Below are positions 29,060 to 38,899 of a stretch of 46,408 nt of DNA, one piece after another; position 1 is the stretch's first letter, and every line of letters starts with the position of its first letter. The stretch spans positions 1 through 46,408 of the forward strand of contig CAMFKP010000030.1 in the NCBI GenBank assembly GCA_945957385.1, in the 5' to 3' direction. Made by a program: the position numbers and the translations under genes. This stretch comes from an uncultured Aeromonadaceae bacterium (GTDB taxonomy: Bacteria > Pseudomonadota > Gammaproteobacteria > Enterobacterales > Aeromonadaceae). The notes under the pieces are model-generated. The model saw nothing but the letters and a program-made list of their open reading frames with translations, had not been told where the DNA came from and did not search any database.

Positions 29060-30448
29060 ATGAGTTGCGAAATGATGGAAAAAAGCCGTGCCGGGGTGAT
29101 CAATCCGATCTTCACCTGCCAGCCGGCCGGTGCGCAGTTTGCCAGCATCGGCATCGAGGATTGCATCGGTATCGTGCATGGCGGCCAGGGCTGCGTGATG
29201 TTCGTGCGCCTGCTGATCTCCCAGCATCTCAAGGAGAGCTTCGAGATCGCCTCGTCGTCGGTGCATGAGGACGGCGCCGTGTTTGGCGCGCTGGATCGGG
29301 TCGAGACGGCGGTGGACGTGCTGTTGATGCGTTATCCCCACGTCAAGGTTGTGCCGATTATCACCACCTGTTCCACCGAGGTGATCGGCGATGACATCGA
29401 CGGCCTGATCACCAAGCTCAACAACGGGCTGCTCAAGGAGAAATATGCCGGGCGCGAGGTGCACCTGATCCCGGTGCATACGCCGAGCTTTGTCGGCAGC
29501 ATGATCCATGGTTATGACAATGCGGTACGCGATTTCGTTAAGTACTTCGCTACCCGCGGTGAACCGAACGGCAAGCTGAACCTGCTGACCGGCTGGGTCA
29601 ATCCCGGCGATGTGACGGCGCTGAAGCATCTGGTGGCCGAGATGGGCATCGACGCCACCGTGCTGTTCGAGATCGAGGCGTTTGATTCGCCGTTGATGCC
29701 GGAGGGAAATCACACCTCCCACGGCAGCACCACCATCGCCGATCTGCAGGGCACCGCCAACGCCATCGGCACGCTGGCGCTCAACCGCTACGAGGGGGCC
29801 AAGACGGCCAAGTACCTGCAGGAACAGTTTGCGCTGCCGACCATCATAGGGCCGACGCCGATTGGCATCCGCAATACCGATATCTTCTTGAAGCATCTGC
29901 AGACCCTGACCGGCAAGCCGATCCCGCCGTCGCTGGTGCGCGAGCGCGGCGTGGCGCTGGATGCGCTGACCGATCTGGTACACATGTTCCTGGCCGACAA
30001 GCGTGTGGCCATCTATGGCAATCCGGATCTGGTACTTGGCCTTGCGGAGTTTTGCATCGATCTGGAGATGAAGCCCAAGCTGTTGCTGCTCGGGGATGAC
30101 AACCCTTTCTACGAGGAGGACCCCCGAGTCCAGGCGCTGCGCGCTAATGTCGACTGGGACATGGAGATCGTCACCAACGCCGACCTGTGGGAGCTGGAGA
30201 ATCGCGTCGCCAACGAGGGGCTGGAGCTGGATCTGATCCTCGGCCACTCCAAGGGACGCTTCACTGCCATCGACCAGAACATTCCTATGGTGCGGGTCGG
30301 TTTCCCGACCTATGACCGGGCCGGTCTCTATCGCCATCCGGTGGTGGGGTATGCCGGTGCCATCTGGCTGGCGGAGCAGATGGCCAACACCCTGTTCACC
30401 GACATGGAATACAAGAAGAACAAGGAGTGGATCCTGAACGTCTGGTAA
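29060..30448 (+). CDS. anfK: Iron-only nitrogenase beta subunit
   Basis: 462 residues. P-cluster ligands Cys20 (NPIFTCQPAGAQ), Cys45 (HGGQGCVMF) and Cys104 (TTCSTEVIGDDI) are intact. The HTPSFVGS, TGWVNPGD and GFPTYDRAGLYRHP segments are typical of beta subunits. The N-terminus is short compared with NifK, as in alternative nitrogenases. GGAG precedes the ATG. A strong hairpin separates it from the accessory genes downstream. Confidence 0.97.
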   Translation: MSCEMMEKSRAGVINPIFTCQPAGAQFASIGIEDCIGIVHGGQGCVMFVRLLISQHLKESFEIASSSVHEDGAVFGALDRVETAVDVLLMRYPHVKVVPIITTCSTEVIGDDIDGLITKLNNGLLKEKYAGREVHLIPVHTPSFVGSMIHGYDNAVRDFVKYFATRGEPNGKLNLLTGWVNPGDVTALKHLVAEMGIDATVLFEIEAFDSPLMPEGNHTSHGSTTIADLQGTANAIGTLALNRYEGAKTAKYLQEQFALPTIIGPTPIGIRNTDIFLKHLQTLTGKPIPPSLVRERGVALDALTDLVHMFLADKRVAIYGNPDLVLGLAEFCIDLEMKPKLLLLGDDNPFYEEDPRVQALRANVDWDMEIVTNADLWELENRVANEGLELDLILGHSKGRFTAIDQNIPMVRVGFPTYDRAGLYRHPVVGYAGAIWLAEQMANTLFTDMEYKKNKEWILNVW

Positions 30449-30460
30449 GGCGTCACAGCG

Positions 30461-30480
30461 GGGCGGGCCCAGGCCCGCCC
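30461..30480 (+). other. GC-rich hairpin after anfK
   Basis: GGGCGGGCC (30461-30469) and GGCCCGCCC (30472-30480) form a nearly loopless inverted repeat with no T run. It may stabilise the anfHDGK message or lower expression of the accessory genes that follow. Confidence 0.6.
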
Positions 30481-30503
30481 TGATAACCCATCAAGGAGGT
30501 CCC

Positions 30504-30932
30504 ATGACCAAGCTGTTGTTTGAACAAGCCAAGCAGCGTTATCTGCGCAACTTAAGTGATGCCGATGGTTATCACGCCCGGGCCTGTCAATTCGCCCATG
30601 AAGGACAGCCGGCGAGCCTGGTGTTCAATGTGGCGTCCATCGCCATCGAGTGTTATCTGATTGCACTGTGCGCCTACCACGATGCGATGCCGTTCAACCA
30701 TAACTACGGCAGCCTGATGAATTGTGCTGAGGAGGTAGACAGCACGTTTCCGGCGTCGCTGAACAAGCGTATCCGCTCTCTGGATAGCATCTTCGGTATC
30801 TGCTCGCTCGATCACTATCATCACGGCACGCCGCTGGCCGCCGATGCCGAACAGGCGCTGGCGATCTGCGGTGATCTGGTGAGCCATTTTTCTGCCCAGG
30901 GGCTGCTATTGACCCTGGCCGATCCCTTCTGA
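30504..30932 (+). CDS. HEPN-like small protein in the anf operon, unknown function
   Basis: 142 residues, helical. The central SLVFNVASIAIECYLIALCAYHDAMPFNHNYGSLM pattern (key part FNVASIAIECYLIAL then FNHNYGSLM) resembles HEPN-fold proteins. The HEPN ribonuclease motif R-x4-6-H is not seen, so a nuclease role is unlikely. A perfect AAGGAGG lies before the ATG, and anfK ends 55 bp upstream. Five cysteines are present, at about residues 28, 50, 56, 73 and 99. It occupies a spot where known anf operons carry anfO and anfR; I cannot equate it with AnfR. Its position suggests a nitrogenase maturation or protection role. Confidence 0.75.
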   Translation: MTKLLFEQAKQRYLRNLSDADGYHARACQFAHEGQPASLVFNVASIAIECYLIALCAYHDAMPFNHNYGSLMNCAEEVDSTFPASLNKRIRSLDSIFGICSLDHYHHGTPLAADAEQALAICGDLVSHFSAQGLLLTLADPF

Positions 30933-30948
30933 CCCTCAGGTAATGCCC

Positions 30949-31476
30949 ATGACTGAACACAACCAGCAGATCCTGCCGCCGTTGGCATCGGGTCACCCCC
31001 ATGGCGCCATGCGCCGCGAGGATCGGGAGATCACCGACCCGGCGCAGTTGCAGCAAATCCTGAGCGCGGGCCATCTGATGCACCTGGCGTTGGCCAGCGC
31101 TGACGAGCCCTTCGTGCTGCCGCTGTTTTATGCCTACGACGGCGAGGCACTCTATTTTCACAGCGCCAGGCGCGGTACCAAGATGGCACTGCTGGCGCGC
31201 AATCCGAAAGTCTGTTTCTGTATCAGCGATTACCAGGGGGTGATCGCCGACAACCTGGCCTGCAATTTCGAGGCGCGGCATCGTACCGTGATTGGCCAGG
31301 GGCTCTGCCAGCTGATCGAGGATCAGGCGCAAAAAGTGGCGGTGCTGGATCGCATCGTCGCCCGCTTCAGTGATCGCCACTTCGATTATCCGGATGCCAG
31401 TTTGACGGCGACGAGCGTGGTGCGCATCCAGATAGTGGCGATGAAAGGCAAACAGCATGGCATCGCCGCGGCGTAG
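30949..31476 (+). CDS. Split-barrel flavin/heme-type protein (pyridoxamine oxidase-like) of the anf operon
   Basis: 175 residues. The sequence HGAMRREDREITDPAQLQQIL, then LMHLALASADEPFVLPLFYAYDGEALYFHSARRGTKMALLARNPKVCFCI (key parts FVLPLFYAYDGEALYFHSA and KMALLARNPKVCF), is the FMN-binding split-barrel pattern of NimA/PNPOx-like proteins. Genes of this fold accompany iron-only nitrogenase elsewhere: Anf3 of Rhodobacter and Azotobacter is a heme/FAD oxidase proposed to guard the enzyme from oxygen. Equating this protein with Anf3 is inference. CAGG supports the ATG at 30949 over 30943. Confidence 0.75.
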   Translation: MTEHNQQILPPLASGHPHGAMRREDREITDPAQLQQILSAGHLMHLALASADEPFVLPLFYAYDGEALYFHSARRGTKMALLARNPKVCFCISDYQGVIADNLACNFEARHRTVIGQGLCQLIEDQAQKVAVLDRIVARFSDRHFDYPDASLTATSVVRIQIVAMKGKQHGIAAA

Positions 31477-31497
31477 CGTCTGACCAAGGAGGCAGGA

Positions 31498-32193
31498 ATG
31501 AAGGTAGCCGTCTGTATCGACGCGGCCGGGCAGGTGCAAGCGCTCGCAGGTCAGGGTCAGATAGGGCTGTATCACTATGTTGACGCCGAACGGGAGTGGC
31601 AGCGGGTGGCGTTGCTGCCGTTTGATTTTGCGACCTCATCCAGCCTGGAGGCCATGCGTCCGCCGCTGATGCGCTTGCTTGCGCAGCTGCAGGAGGCCGG
31701 TTGTCGTGATCTGGTGGTACGCCAGATGCACGGCTTTGTGCGCGCCATCATCGATGGCTGCGGTTTGATGATGTGGCGCCTCGATGGCGCCGTGCTACCG
31801 GCACTGCAGCAGATCCGGGCGGCCGCCGCGCAGCGAGCTGAACCCGTGACGCCAGCGGGCGGCGGTTGTCGCGGCCGACACAGCGCAAGCCAGGGGCACA
31901 CCCTGCTGGCTCCCGAGCTGCAGGCCAGCTTGATGCCGCTGCCGACCGACGATGGTGTGCCGGGCAGCTATGTCGTCAACCTGGCGTTGAGTCTGGCGGC
32001 CAGCGGCATGAATTCGCAGCAATTGTTGTTGCCCTTTCTGCGTGAGCAGCCGTTTAGCCAGCTGCATCTGCGCTGTGAGCACCCGCCGCGCTGGCTGGAG
32101 CCGGAGCTGGCGCGGCTGGGTCTGCAGCTGCAGCGTTTGCCCGATGAGGGGACGCTGATCCATCTGCTGGTCACGCCTGGCCCTGTGCCGTAG
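31498..32193 (+). CDS. anfO: Iron-only nitrogenase accessory protein AnfO
   Basis: 231 residues. KVAVCIDAAGQVQAL at the start, GQIGLYHYVDAEREWQ, and the repeated MRPPLMRLLAQLQEAGCRDLVVRQMHGFVRAIIDGCGLMMWRLDG block (key part GFVRAIIDGCGLMMWRLDG) match the AnfO family, known only beside anf genes. The C-terminal part (from about 165) follows a low-complexity Ala/Gly linker. Its biochemical role is unknown; in Azotobacter it is required for diazotrophy on this enzyme. AAGGAGG precedes the ATG. It is the last gene of the operon. Confidence 0.87.
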   Translation: MKVAVCIDAAGQVQALAGQGQIGLYHYVDAEREWQRVALLPFDFATSSSLEAMRPPLMRLLAQLQEAGCRDLVVRQMHGFVRAIIDGCGLMMWRLDGAVLPALQQIRAAAAQRAEPVTPAGGGCRGRHSASQGHTLLAPELQASLMPLPTDDGVPGSYVVNLALSLAASGMNSQQLLLPFLREQPFSQLHLRCEHPPRWLEPELARLGLQLQRLPDEGTLIHLLVTPGPVP

Positions 32194-32308
32194 CTGGTCG
32201 CGAGGTGATGTTTGGCGGGGCAGCCGGTGTCGTGAGCCGTGCCGGCGCGCCGGGTAAGAGTGCCGGGCAGTGAGGCCGACGGGAAGCGGCCAATCTGCTC
32301 GGCGCTTA

Positions 32309-32327
32309 AGGCTGCCCTGCCTTTTTT
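32309..32327 (+). terminator. Weak terminator candidate of the anf operon
   Basis: AAGGC and GCCTT around a 6-base loop, followed by a run of six T. The local stem is short, but GGCAGCC further upstream (near 32217) could pair with GGCTGCC here and strengthen it. Confidence 0.4.
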
Positions 32328-32625
32328 AGGTGACTGCAATGGTGGGAGTTAACGTCTGGACGCACATTGGGGGCTGGCGGCCGTTGTGAAATTATGACCA
32401 TAACGGTGCAAAGTGGCGTGCCGTGGTGCACCGACTGTGCTACTGGCCGGGGTGATGGCTGGGGGCTGCCCAACCGAGCGGGCTAAGTATTACAGCGTAA
32501 GCCTATTTTTCCCTCTCCAAGCCGGCTTTTTTGACCTGATATGCGGCCGTAAGCGATGAGTGTTGGTTTTATTACCCAGACTTCACCTTCTTAATCCTGT
32601 TTCTGCACATTGGCATCTCTTTTGT

Positions 32626-32653
32626 AAGGATATGTACAAGCGTAGATAACGGT
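32626..32653. promoter_or_regulatory. ModE operator (Mo-box) upstream of modA
   Basis: AAGGATATGTA-CAAGCG-TAGATAACGGT fits ATCGNTATATA-N6-TATATANCGAT at 8 of 10 defined positions in each arm with exact 11-6-11 spacing. It ends 79 bp before the modA ATG. ModE is encoded downstream, so molybdate-ModE is expected to repress modA here. Confidence 0.82.
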
Positions 32654-32732
32654 GCCTGACCCCTTGTCACCGCAACCGTGTCTACTTTGTCCGCTACAAG
32701 CGCGGTCATATTACGTCGAGGAGCGCAATGGG

Positions 32733-33491
32733 ATGTTGAAAACAGGGAGCCGGAGTGCGTGGTTAGGATGGCTGGTGGTGCTGGCCTCAAGCAGTGCGTG
32801 TGCCGATGAGATCAAGGTGGCGGTGGCGGCGAATTTTCTCGCCCCGTTGCAGCAGATCGCTCAGCAGTTCTGCACCGAGACCGGACACCAGGTGCTGATC
32901 TCCTCCGGCGCCACCGGGCAGCTGTTCACCCAGATCAAGCACGGCGCGCCGTTTGCCATTTTAGTCAGTGCCGATCAGAAGACGCCGGCAAAACTGCTCG
33001 CCGAGAAGTTGGCGGTCAGCGGCAGTGCATTTACCTATGCCCGTGGCCAGCTGGTGCTCTGGTCTGCCGATGCCAAGCGGGTGGATGCCGCAGGTGAGGT
33101 GTTGCGCCAGGGACAGTTCAAGCATCTGGCCATCGCCAACCCGAAGACGGCGCCTTATGGTCAGGTGGCGGCCGAGGTGCTGGCCAAACTCGGCCTGAGT
33201 GCCAAACTGGCCGACCAACTGGTGCAGGGCGACAACATCTCCCAGACCAAGCAGTTTGTCGACAGCGGCAATGCCGAACTGGGCTTTGTGGCGCTGTCGC
33301 AGGTCTACAAGGATGGCAAGCCGGGCAAGGGCTCGCTGTGGCAGGTTCCCCTCGAGGATTACGCGCCGCTGTATCAGGATGCCGTACTGCTCAATGCCGG
33401 CGCCGAGGCTCCGGCCGCCAAGGCGCTGCTCGCCTACCTCAAGTCGCCGGCGGCCAAGACGATCATGCATCAATACGGCTATCTGGATTAA
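32733..33491 (+). CDS. modA: Periplasmic molybdate-binding protein
   Basis: 252 residues. Signal peptide ending SSACADE, then KVAVAANFLAPLQQIAQQF, ISSGATGQLFTQIKHGAPFAILVSAD and the NPKTAPYG motif, all standard for ModA; the Ser of SSGATG, Ala-Asn near the start and Tyr of PYG are oxyanion contacts. It delivers molybdate (or tungstate) to a ModBC importer, but no modB or modC follows. GAGGAG at 32718-32723 supports ATG 32733. modE begins 68 bp downstream. Confidence 0.95.
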   Translation: MLKTGSRSAWLGWLVVLASSSACADEIKVAVAANFLAPLQQIAQQFCTETGHQVLISSGATGQLFTQIKHGAPFAILVSADQKTPAKLLAEKLAVSGSAFTYARGQLVLWSADAKRVDAAGEVLRQGQFKHLAIANPKTAPYGQVAAEVLAKLGLSAKLADQLVQGDNISQTKQFVDSGNAELGFVALSQVYKDGKPGKGSLWQVPLEDYAPLYQDAVLLNAGAEAPAAKALLAYLKSPAAKTIMHQYGYLD

Positions 33492-33559
33492 GTACCGGGG
33501 CCGCAGGGAGTGGCTTACCCCCGTTCATCTGACAGGGCATGTCGGATCATGGAGACAAG

Positions 33560-34375
33560 ATGACGCTGTCGAATCACAAGTTGAAAACCCGCCTCGAGGT
33601 GGATACTGAATTCGGAACATTTTTAGGCGATACCCGTATCAGCCTGCTGGAGGCAATTGATAAACATGGCTCCATCTCCCGGGCCGCCAAGACGATTCCG
33701 ATCTCTTACAAGACGGCCTGGGATGCCATCGATGCGATGAACAACCTCGCCGAACAACCCCTGGTGATCGGTGCGGCCGGCGGGCGCAATGGCGGGGGAA
33801 CCCAGCTGACGGACTATGGTCAGCGGGTGATTGCGCTGTATCGTGCCGTTGAGGCCGAGTACCAGCAGGCGATGGATCGGCTGGCGGCGCAGATGGATCA
33901 GGCGCAAAGCGCTAATTTCAAGGCGTTCCAGCAACTGCTCAGGCGCATGTCGATGCAGACCAGTGCGCGTAATCAGTTTGCCGGCAAGATTGTCGCGATG
34001 CGCAGTGGTGAGGTGGATTTCGAGGTGCGGTTGCAGCTCGACGATGACAACGAGATCGTCTCGGTGATCACCCGCGAGTCGGCCGAGTCGATGCAGTTGC
34101 AGCTGGGAATGGAGCTGTTTGCCATCGTCAAATCCTCGTCGGTATTACTGATGACCGATCAGGGCATCAAGACCACGGCGCGCAACAAGATGCGCGGGCA
34201 AATTGCCCGTATCCACGATGGCCCGGTCAACTCCGAAATCAGCCTGCAACTGGCCGGGGGCAAGACGGTGTGTGCCGTCGTGACCCGCGACAGTGTCGAG
34301 CGTCTCGAGCTGAAAGAGGGGGCCATCGCGGTGGCGTTCTTCAAAGCCTCGTCCGTCCTGTTGTGCAAGCGCTGA
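33560..34375 (+). CDS. modE: Molybdate-responsive regulator ModE
   Basis: 271 residues, full length. N-terminal winged helix with ISLLEAIDKHGSISRAAKTIPISYKTAWDAIDAMNNL; then two Mop/TOBE molybdate-binding repeats near 135-200 and 205-270, with SARNQFAGKIVAMRSG and TARNKMRGQIARIHDG as their starts. The dimer with bound molybdate represses mod genes and, in other diazotrophs, alternative nitrogenase genes. GGAG five bases before the ATG at 33560 favours this start over 33539. Its place next to the anf cluster fits control of that cluster by molybdenum. Confidence 0.95.
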   Translation: MTLSNHKLKTRLEVDTEFGTFLGDTRISLLEAIDKHGSISRAAKTIPISYKTAWDAIDAMNNLAEQPLVIGAAGGRNGGGTQLTDYGQRVIALYRAVEAEYQQAMDRLAAQMDQAQSANFKAFQQLLRRMSMQTSARNQFAGKIVAMRSGEVDFEVRLQLDDDNEIVSVITRESAESMQLQLGMELFAIVKSSSVLLMTDQGIKTTARNKMRGQIARIHDGPVNSEISLQLAGGKTVCAVVTRDSVERLELKEGAIAVAFFKASSVLLCKR

Positions 34376-34479
34376 ACCATCACGTCGTTATCGGTGTGCC
34401 CGTTGGAGAACAATGGGCATATTTTCGATGACGCTCTGCTCCTGCGATTGAAATGATCGATTGCCCCTATCTGGCCAAT

Positions 34480-34502
34480 CTGATGGCAAAAACGGCCATC
34501 AG
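34480..34502. repeat. Inverted repeat between modE and katG
   Basis: CTGATGGC (34480-34487) and GCCATCAG (34495-34502) form an 8-bp stem with a 7-base loop. No T tract follows; it could be an operator or a weak terminator after modE. The 228-bp spacer has no clear OxyR site. Confidence 0.45.
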
Positions 34503-34588
34503 GCACAACAATCAAGTCACCAGAGGCCCCCGGTTCACAATGCTGTAAACAGTCAGGGGCAGGGTAGCGAGATGAAGCGCACGGATGA

Positions 34589-36790
<2,202 letters not shown>

Positions 36791-36808
36791 GACACGCGTT
36801 ACGCGAAC

Positions 36809-36835
36809 AACGCCGGCCTTGTGCCGGCGTTTTTT
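36809..36835 (+). terminator. Intrinsic terminator of katG
   Basis: AACGCCGGC (36809-36817) pairs with GCCGGCGTT (36823-36831) around CTTGT, followed by T residues to 36835. Confidence 0.95.
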
Positions 36836-36901
36836 ATCTAACGGGAGCGGCGGGTTCGCTCGGTCATTTTAATATTTCAATAACTCTTGTAATATCGAAG
36901 T

Positions 36902-37807
36902 ATGAATCAAGATATCGCGACCAAAGTATTTGAATCCCTGGCCTCCGGTGTGCGGCTGGACGCCTATCGCCTGCTGGTTAAGGCCGGGTTGGACGGCATG
37001 GTGGCTGGCCAGCTGGCTAGTGAACTGGCCATTGCGCCCAACAACCTGTCATTTCACCTCAAGGCATTGACCCATGCCGGGCTGGTGACAGCGGAGCAGG
37101 AGGGACGCTTTCAGCGTTACCGTGCCAATCTGCCGCTGATGCTGGAGCTTATCGCCTACCTGACCGAGCAGTGCTGCGAGGGCCATCCGGAGCAGTGTGC
37201 CAGCCTGCGCGCCGATGCTGGCTGTGCTCCGGCGCTATTGCCACCGCTGTCGGGGTGCACTGCCGCCGGGTGTTGTGCTGAGACGACACAGGTCGCTGGA
37301 TGTAATTTCGCTGGTGAATACAGGGCGCTTGGCGCCGATGTGACTGACAAGAGAGAGAAAATGAACAAGCCGTATCATGAACTGATCCCGGGTCGTATCT
37401 ACTTCGGCGGTGCTGCCGATATCCAGCAAATGGTGGATGAGGACGGTGTTGAGGTCGTCGTCGACCTGCGTGAGGAAGCCACGGCTTGTGCCGCTACGGC
37501 CGAAGGTGTGCGATGGGTGCAGATTCCGCTGGCCGATCACGCCGAAGCGCCAGAACCGGCCCTGTTCGCGTCCGCCATTGCCGCCGTGACAGAAGCGTAT
37601 CAGCAGGGCCGCAAAGTGGCATTTCACTGCGGCGCCGGGCGCGGTCGTACCGGAACCGTGGCGGCGGGTGTCCTGCTGGCGCTGGGGCTGGCCCGCGATG
37701 TCGATTCGGCGATCGCACAGGCCAAGGCAATCCGGCCGCAATTGAATGTCAAACCCTTACAGCGCGAGAGTCTCGAGCGCCTGTATCCAGCCCGACCAGG
37801 CGTTTAA
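36902..37807 (+). CDS. ArsR-family repressor fused to a dual-specificity phosphatase domain
   Basis: 301 residues in one frame. Residues 1-90 are an ArsR winged helix (LASELAIAPNNLSFHLKALTHAGLV). Residues 91-134 hold eight cysteines (91, 92, 99, 108, 119, 124, 125, 134), a likely arsenite sensor. Residues 155-301 are a cysteine phosphatase with P-loop HCGAGRGRTGT (Cys243, Arg249; HC-x5-R) and a candidate general acid Asp212. An internal ATG at 37361 behind GAGAGAG could also give the phosphatase alone. First gene of an arsenic operon, where a phosphatase fold could act as arsenate reductase; that is inference. Confidence 0.87.
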   Translation: MNQDIATKVFESLASGVRLDAYRLLVKAGLDGMVAGQLASELAIAPNNLSFHLKALTHAGLVTAEQEGRFQRYRANLPLMLELIAYLTEQCCEGHPEQCASLRADAGCAPALLPPLSGCTAAGCCAETTQVAGCNFAGEYRALGADVTDKREKMNKPYHELIPGRIYFGGAADIQQMVDEDGVEVVVDLREEATACAATAEGVRWVQIPLADHAEAPEPALFASAIAAVTEAYQQGRKVAFHCGAGRGRTGTVAAGVLLALGLARDVDSAIAQAKAIRPQLNVKPLQRESLERLYPARPGV

Positions 37808-37834
37808 CTACCGTAATCCAGGGAGAAACACGAT

Positions 37835-38899
37835 ATGCAGCACAAGGATGAGGCGCAGCAGGCGGTCTCTGCTATCAGCTTTTTTGAACGCTACCTCACC
37901 GTCTGGGTAGGGCTCTGTATTGTGGCGGGGATAGCGCTGGGCCAGCTAGCGCCTGCGCTGTTCAAGGCGATTGGTAGCCTGGAAGTGGCTCGGGTCAACT
38001 TGCCGGTAGGCCTGTTGATCTGGGTGATGATCATCCCGATGTTGGTGAAGATCGATTTTACGGCGTTGCATCAAGTGCGCCAGCACCTGCGTGGCATAGG
38101 AGTAACGCTGTTTATCAACTGGTTGGTCAAGCCGTTCTCGATGGCGTTTCTCGGCTGGCTGTTTATCCGCCAACTCTTTGCCAACTGGCTGCCGGCCGAT
38201 CAGATCGACAGCTACATCGCCGGCTTGATCCTGCTGGCTGCCGCGCCGTGTACCGCCATGGTGTTTGTCTGGAGTCGTCTGACGTCGGGTGACCCCTACT
38301 TTACTTTGTCCCAAGTGGCTCTGAACGATGTGATCATGGTGTTTGCGTTTGCGCCGTTGGTGGCACTGCTGCTGGGGGTCTCCAGCATCGCTGTGCCCTG
38401 GGATACGCTACTGACCTCGGTGCTGCTCTACATCGTGATCCCGGTTCTGCTGGCACAATGGTTGCGGCGGCGCTGGTTGGCCCGTGGACAGGGCTGCTTT
38501 GACCAGGCGCTGGCGCGGATCCAACCCTGGTCGATGGCGGCGCTGTTACTGACGCTGGTATTGCTGTTTGCGTTCCAGGGGGAAGCCATTTTGGCGCAAC
38601 CACTGGTGATCGCGCTGTTGGCGGTGCCGATCCTGATCCAGGTGCTGTTTAACGCCGCACTGGCTTACTGGTTAAACCGTGTGGTCGGCGAGAAACACAG
38701 CGTCGCGTGCCCATCGGCGCTGATTGGCGCGTCCAACTTTTTCGAACTGGCGGTGGCGGCGGCCATCAGTCTGTTTGGTTTTCACTCCGGCGCTGCCTTG
38801 GCAACCGTGGTTGGCGTGTTGATTGAAGTCCCTGTGATGCTGCTGGTAGTACGTATCGTCAACCTCAGTCGCAATTGGTATCAGGCCGGTTGCCGCTGA
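37835..38899 (+). CDS. acr3: ACR3-family arsenite efflux carrier
   Basis: 354 residues with ten predicted helices. VGLCIVAGIALGQLAP near residue 25, VNLPVGLLIWVMIIPMLVKIDF, and LAAAPCTAMVFVWSRLTSGDPYFTLSQVALND (key part AAPCTAMVFVWS with the functional Cys) are hallmarks of ACR3/ArsB-type carriers. The ACPSALIGASNFFELAVAAAISLFG stretch is also conserved. It exports arsenite by exchange with protons. GGAG precedes the ATG; its stop overlaps the start of the sigma-factor gene. Confidence 0.95.
   Translation: MQHKDEAQQAVSAISFFERYLTVWVGLCIVAGIALGQLAPALFKAIGSLEVARVNLPVGLLIWVMIIPMLVKIDFTALHQVRQHLRGIGVTLFINWLVKPFSMAFLGWLFIRQLFANWLPADQIDSYIAGLILLAAAPCTAMVFVWSRLTSGDPYFTLSQVALNDVIMVFAFAPLVALLLGVSSIAVPWDTLLTSVLLYIVIPVLLAQWLRRRWLARGQGCFDQALARIQPWSMAALLLTLVLLFAFQGEAILAQPLVIALLAVPILIQVLFNAALAYWLNRVVGEKHSVACPSALIGASNFFELAVAAAISLFGFHSGAALATVVGVLIEVPVMLLVVRIVNLSRNWYQAGCR

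Larger units (their letters stand above)
32194..32732. other. Spacer between anfO and modA
   Basis: 540 bp with no convincing gene. The first 130 bp are very GC-rich and full of short inverted repeats; 32390-32620 contains several further dyads (for example AAGCCGGCTT at 32519-32528 followed by T residues). The last part holds the ModE operator and the modA promoter. A TTGGCA at 32610-32615 could be a -35 box, and TGGCATCTCTTTTGT at 32611-32625 resembles a sigma54 element except for its -12 base. Confidence 0.55.

Noticed and set aside
30504..30932. Toxin of the HEPN-MNT type
   Set aside because: No nucleotidyltransferase partner, no R-x4-6-H motif, and the gene sits in frame with the anf operon layout.
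32205..32330. Cobalamin or molybdenum-cofactor riboswitch
   Set aside because: Some short pieces look similar (for example CGGGAAGCGG), but the conserved core elements in the right order are absent.
32611..32625. Sigma54-like TGGCATCTCTTTTGT upstream of modA
   Set aside because: The -12 dinucleotide is GT instead of the near-invariant GC, and an overlapping TTGGCA could serve as a sigma70 -35 box; not strong enough to call.
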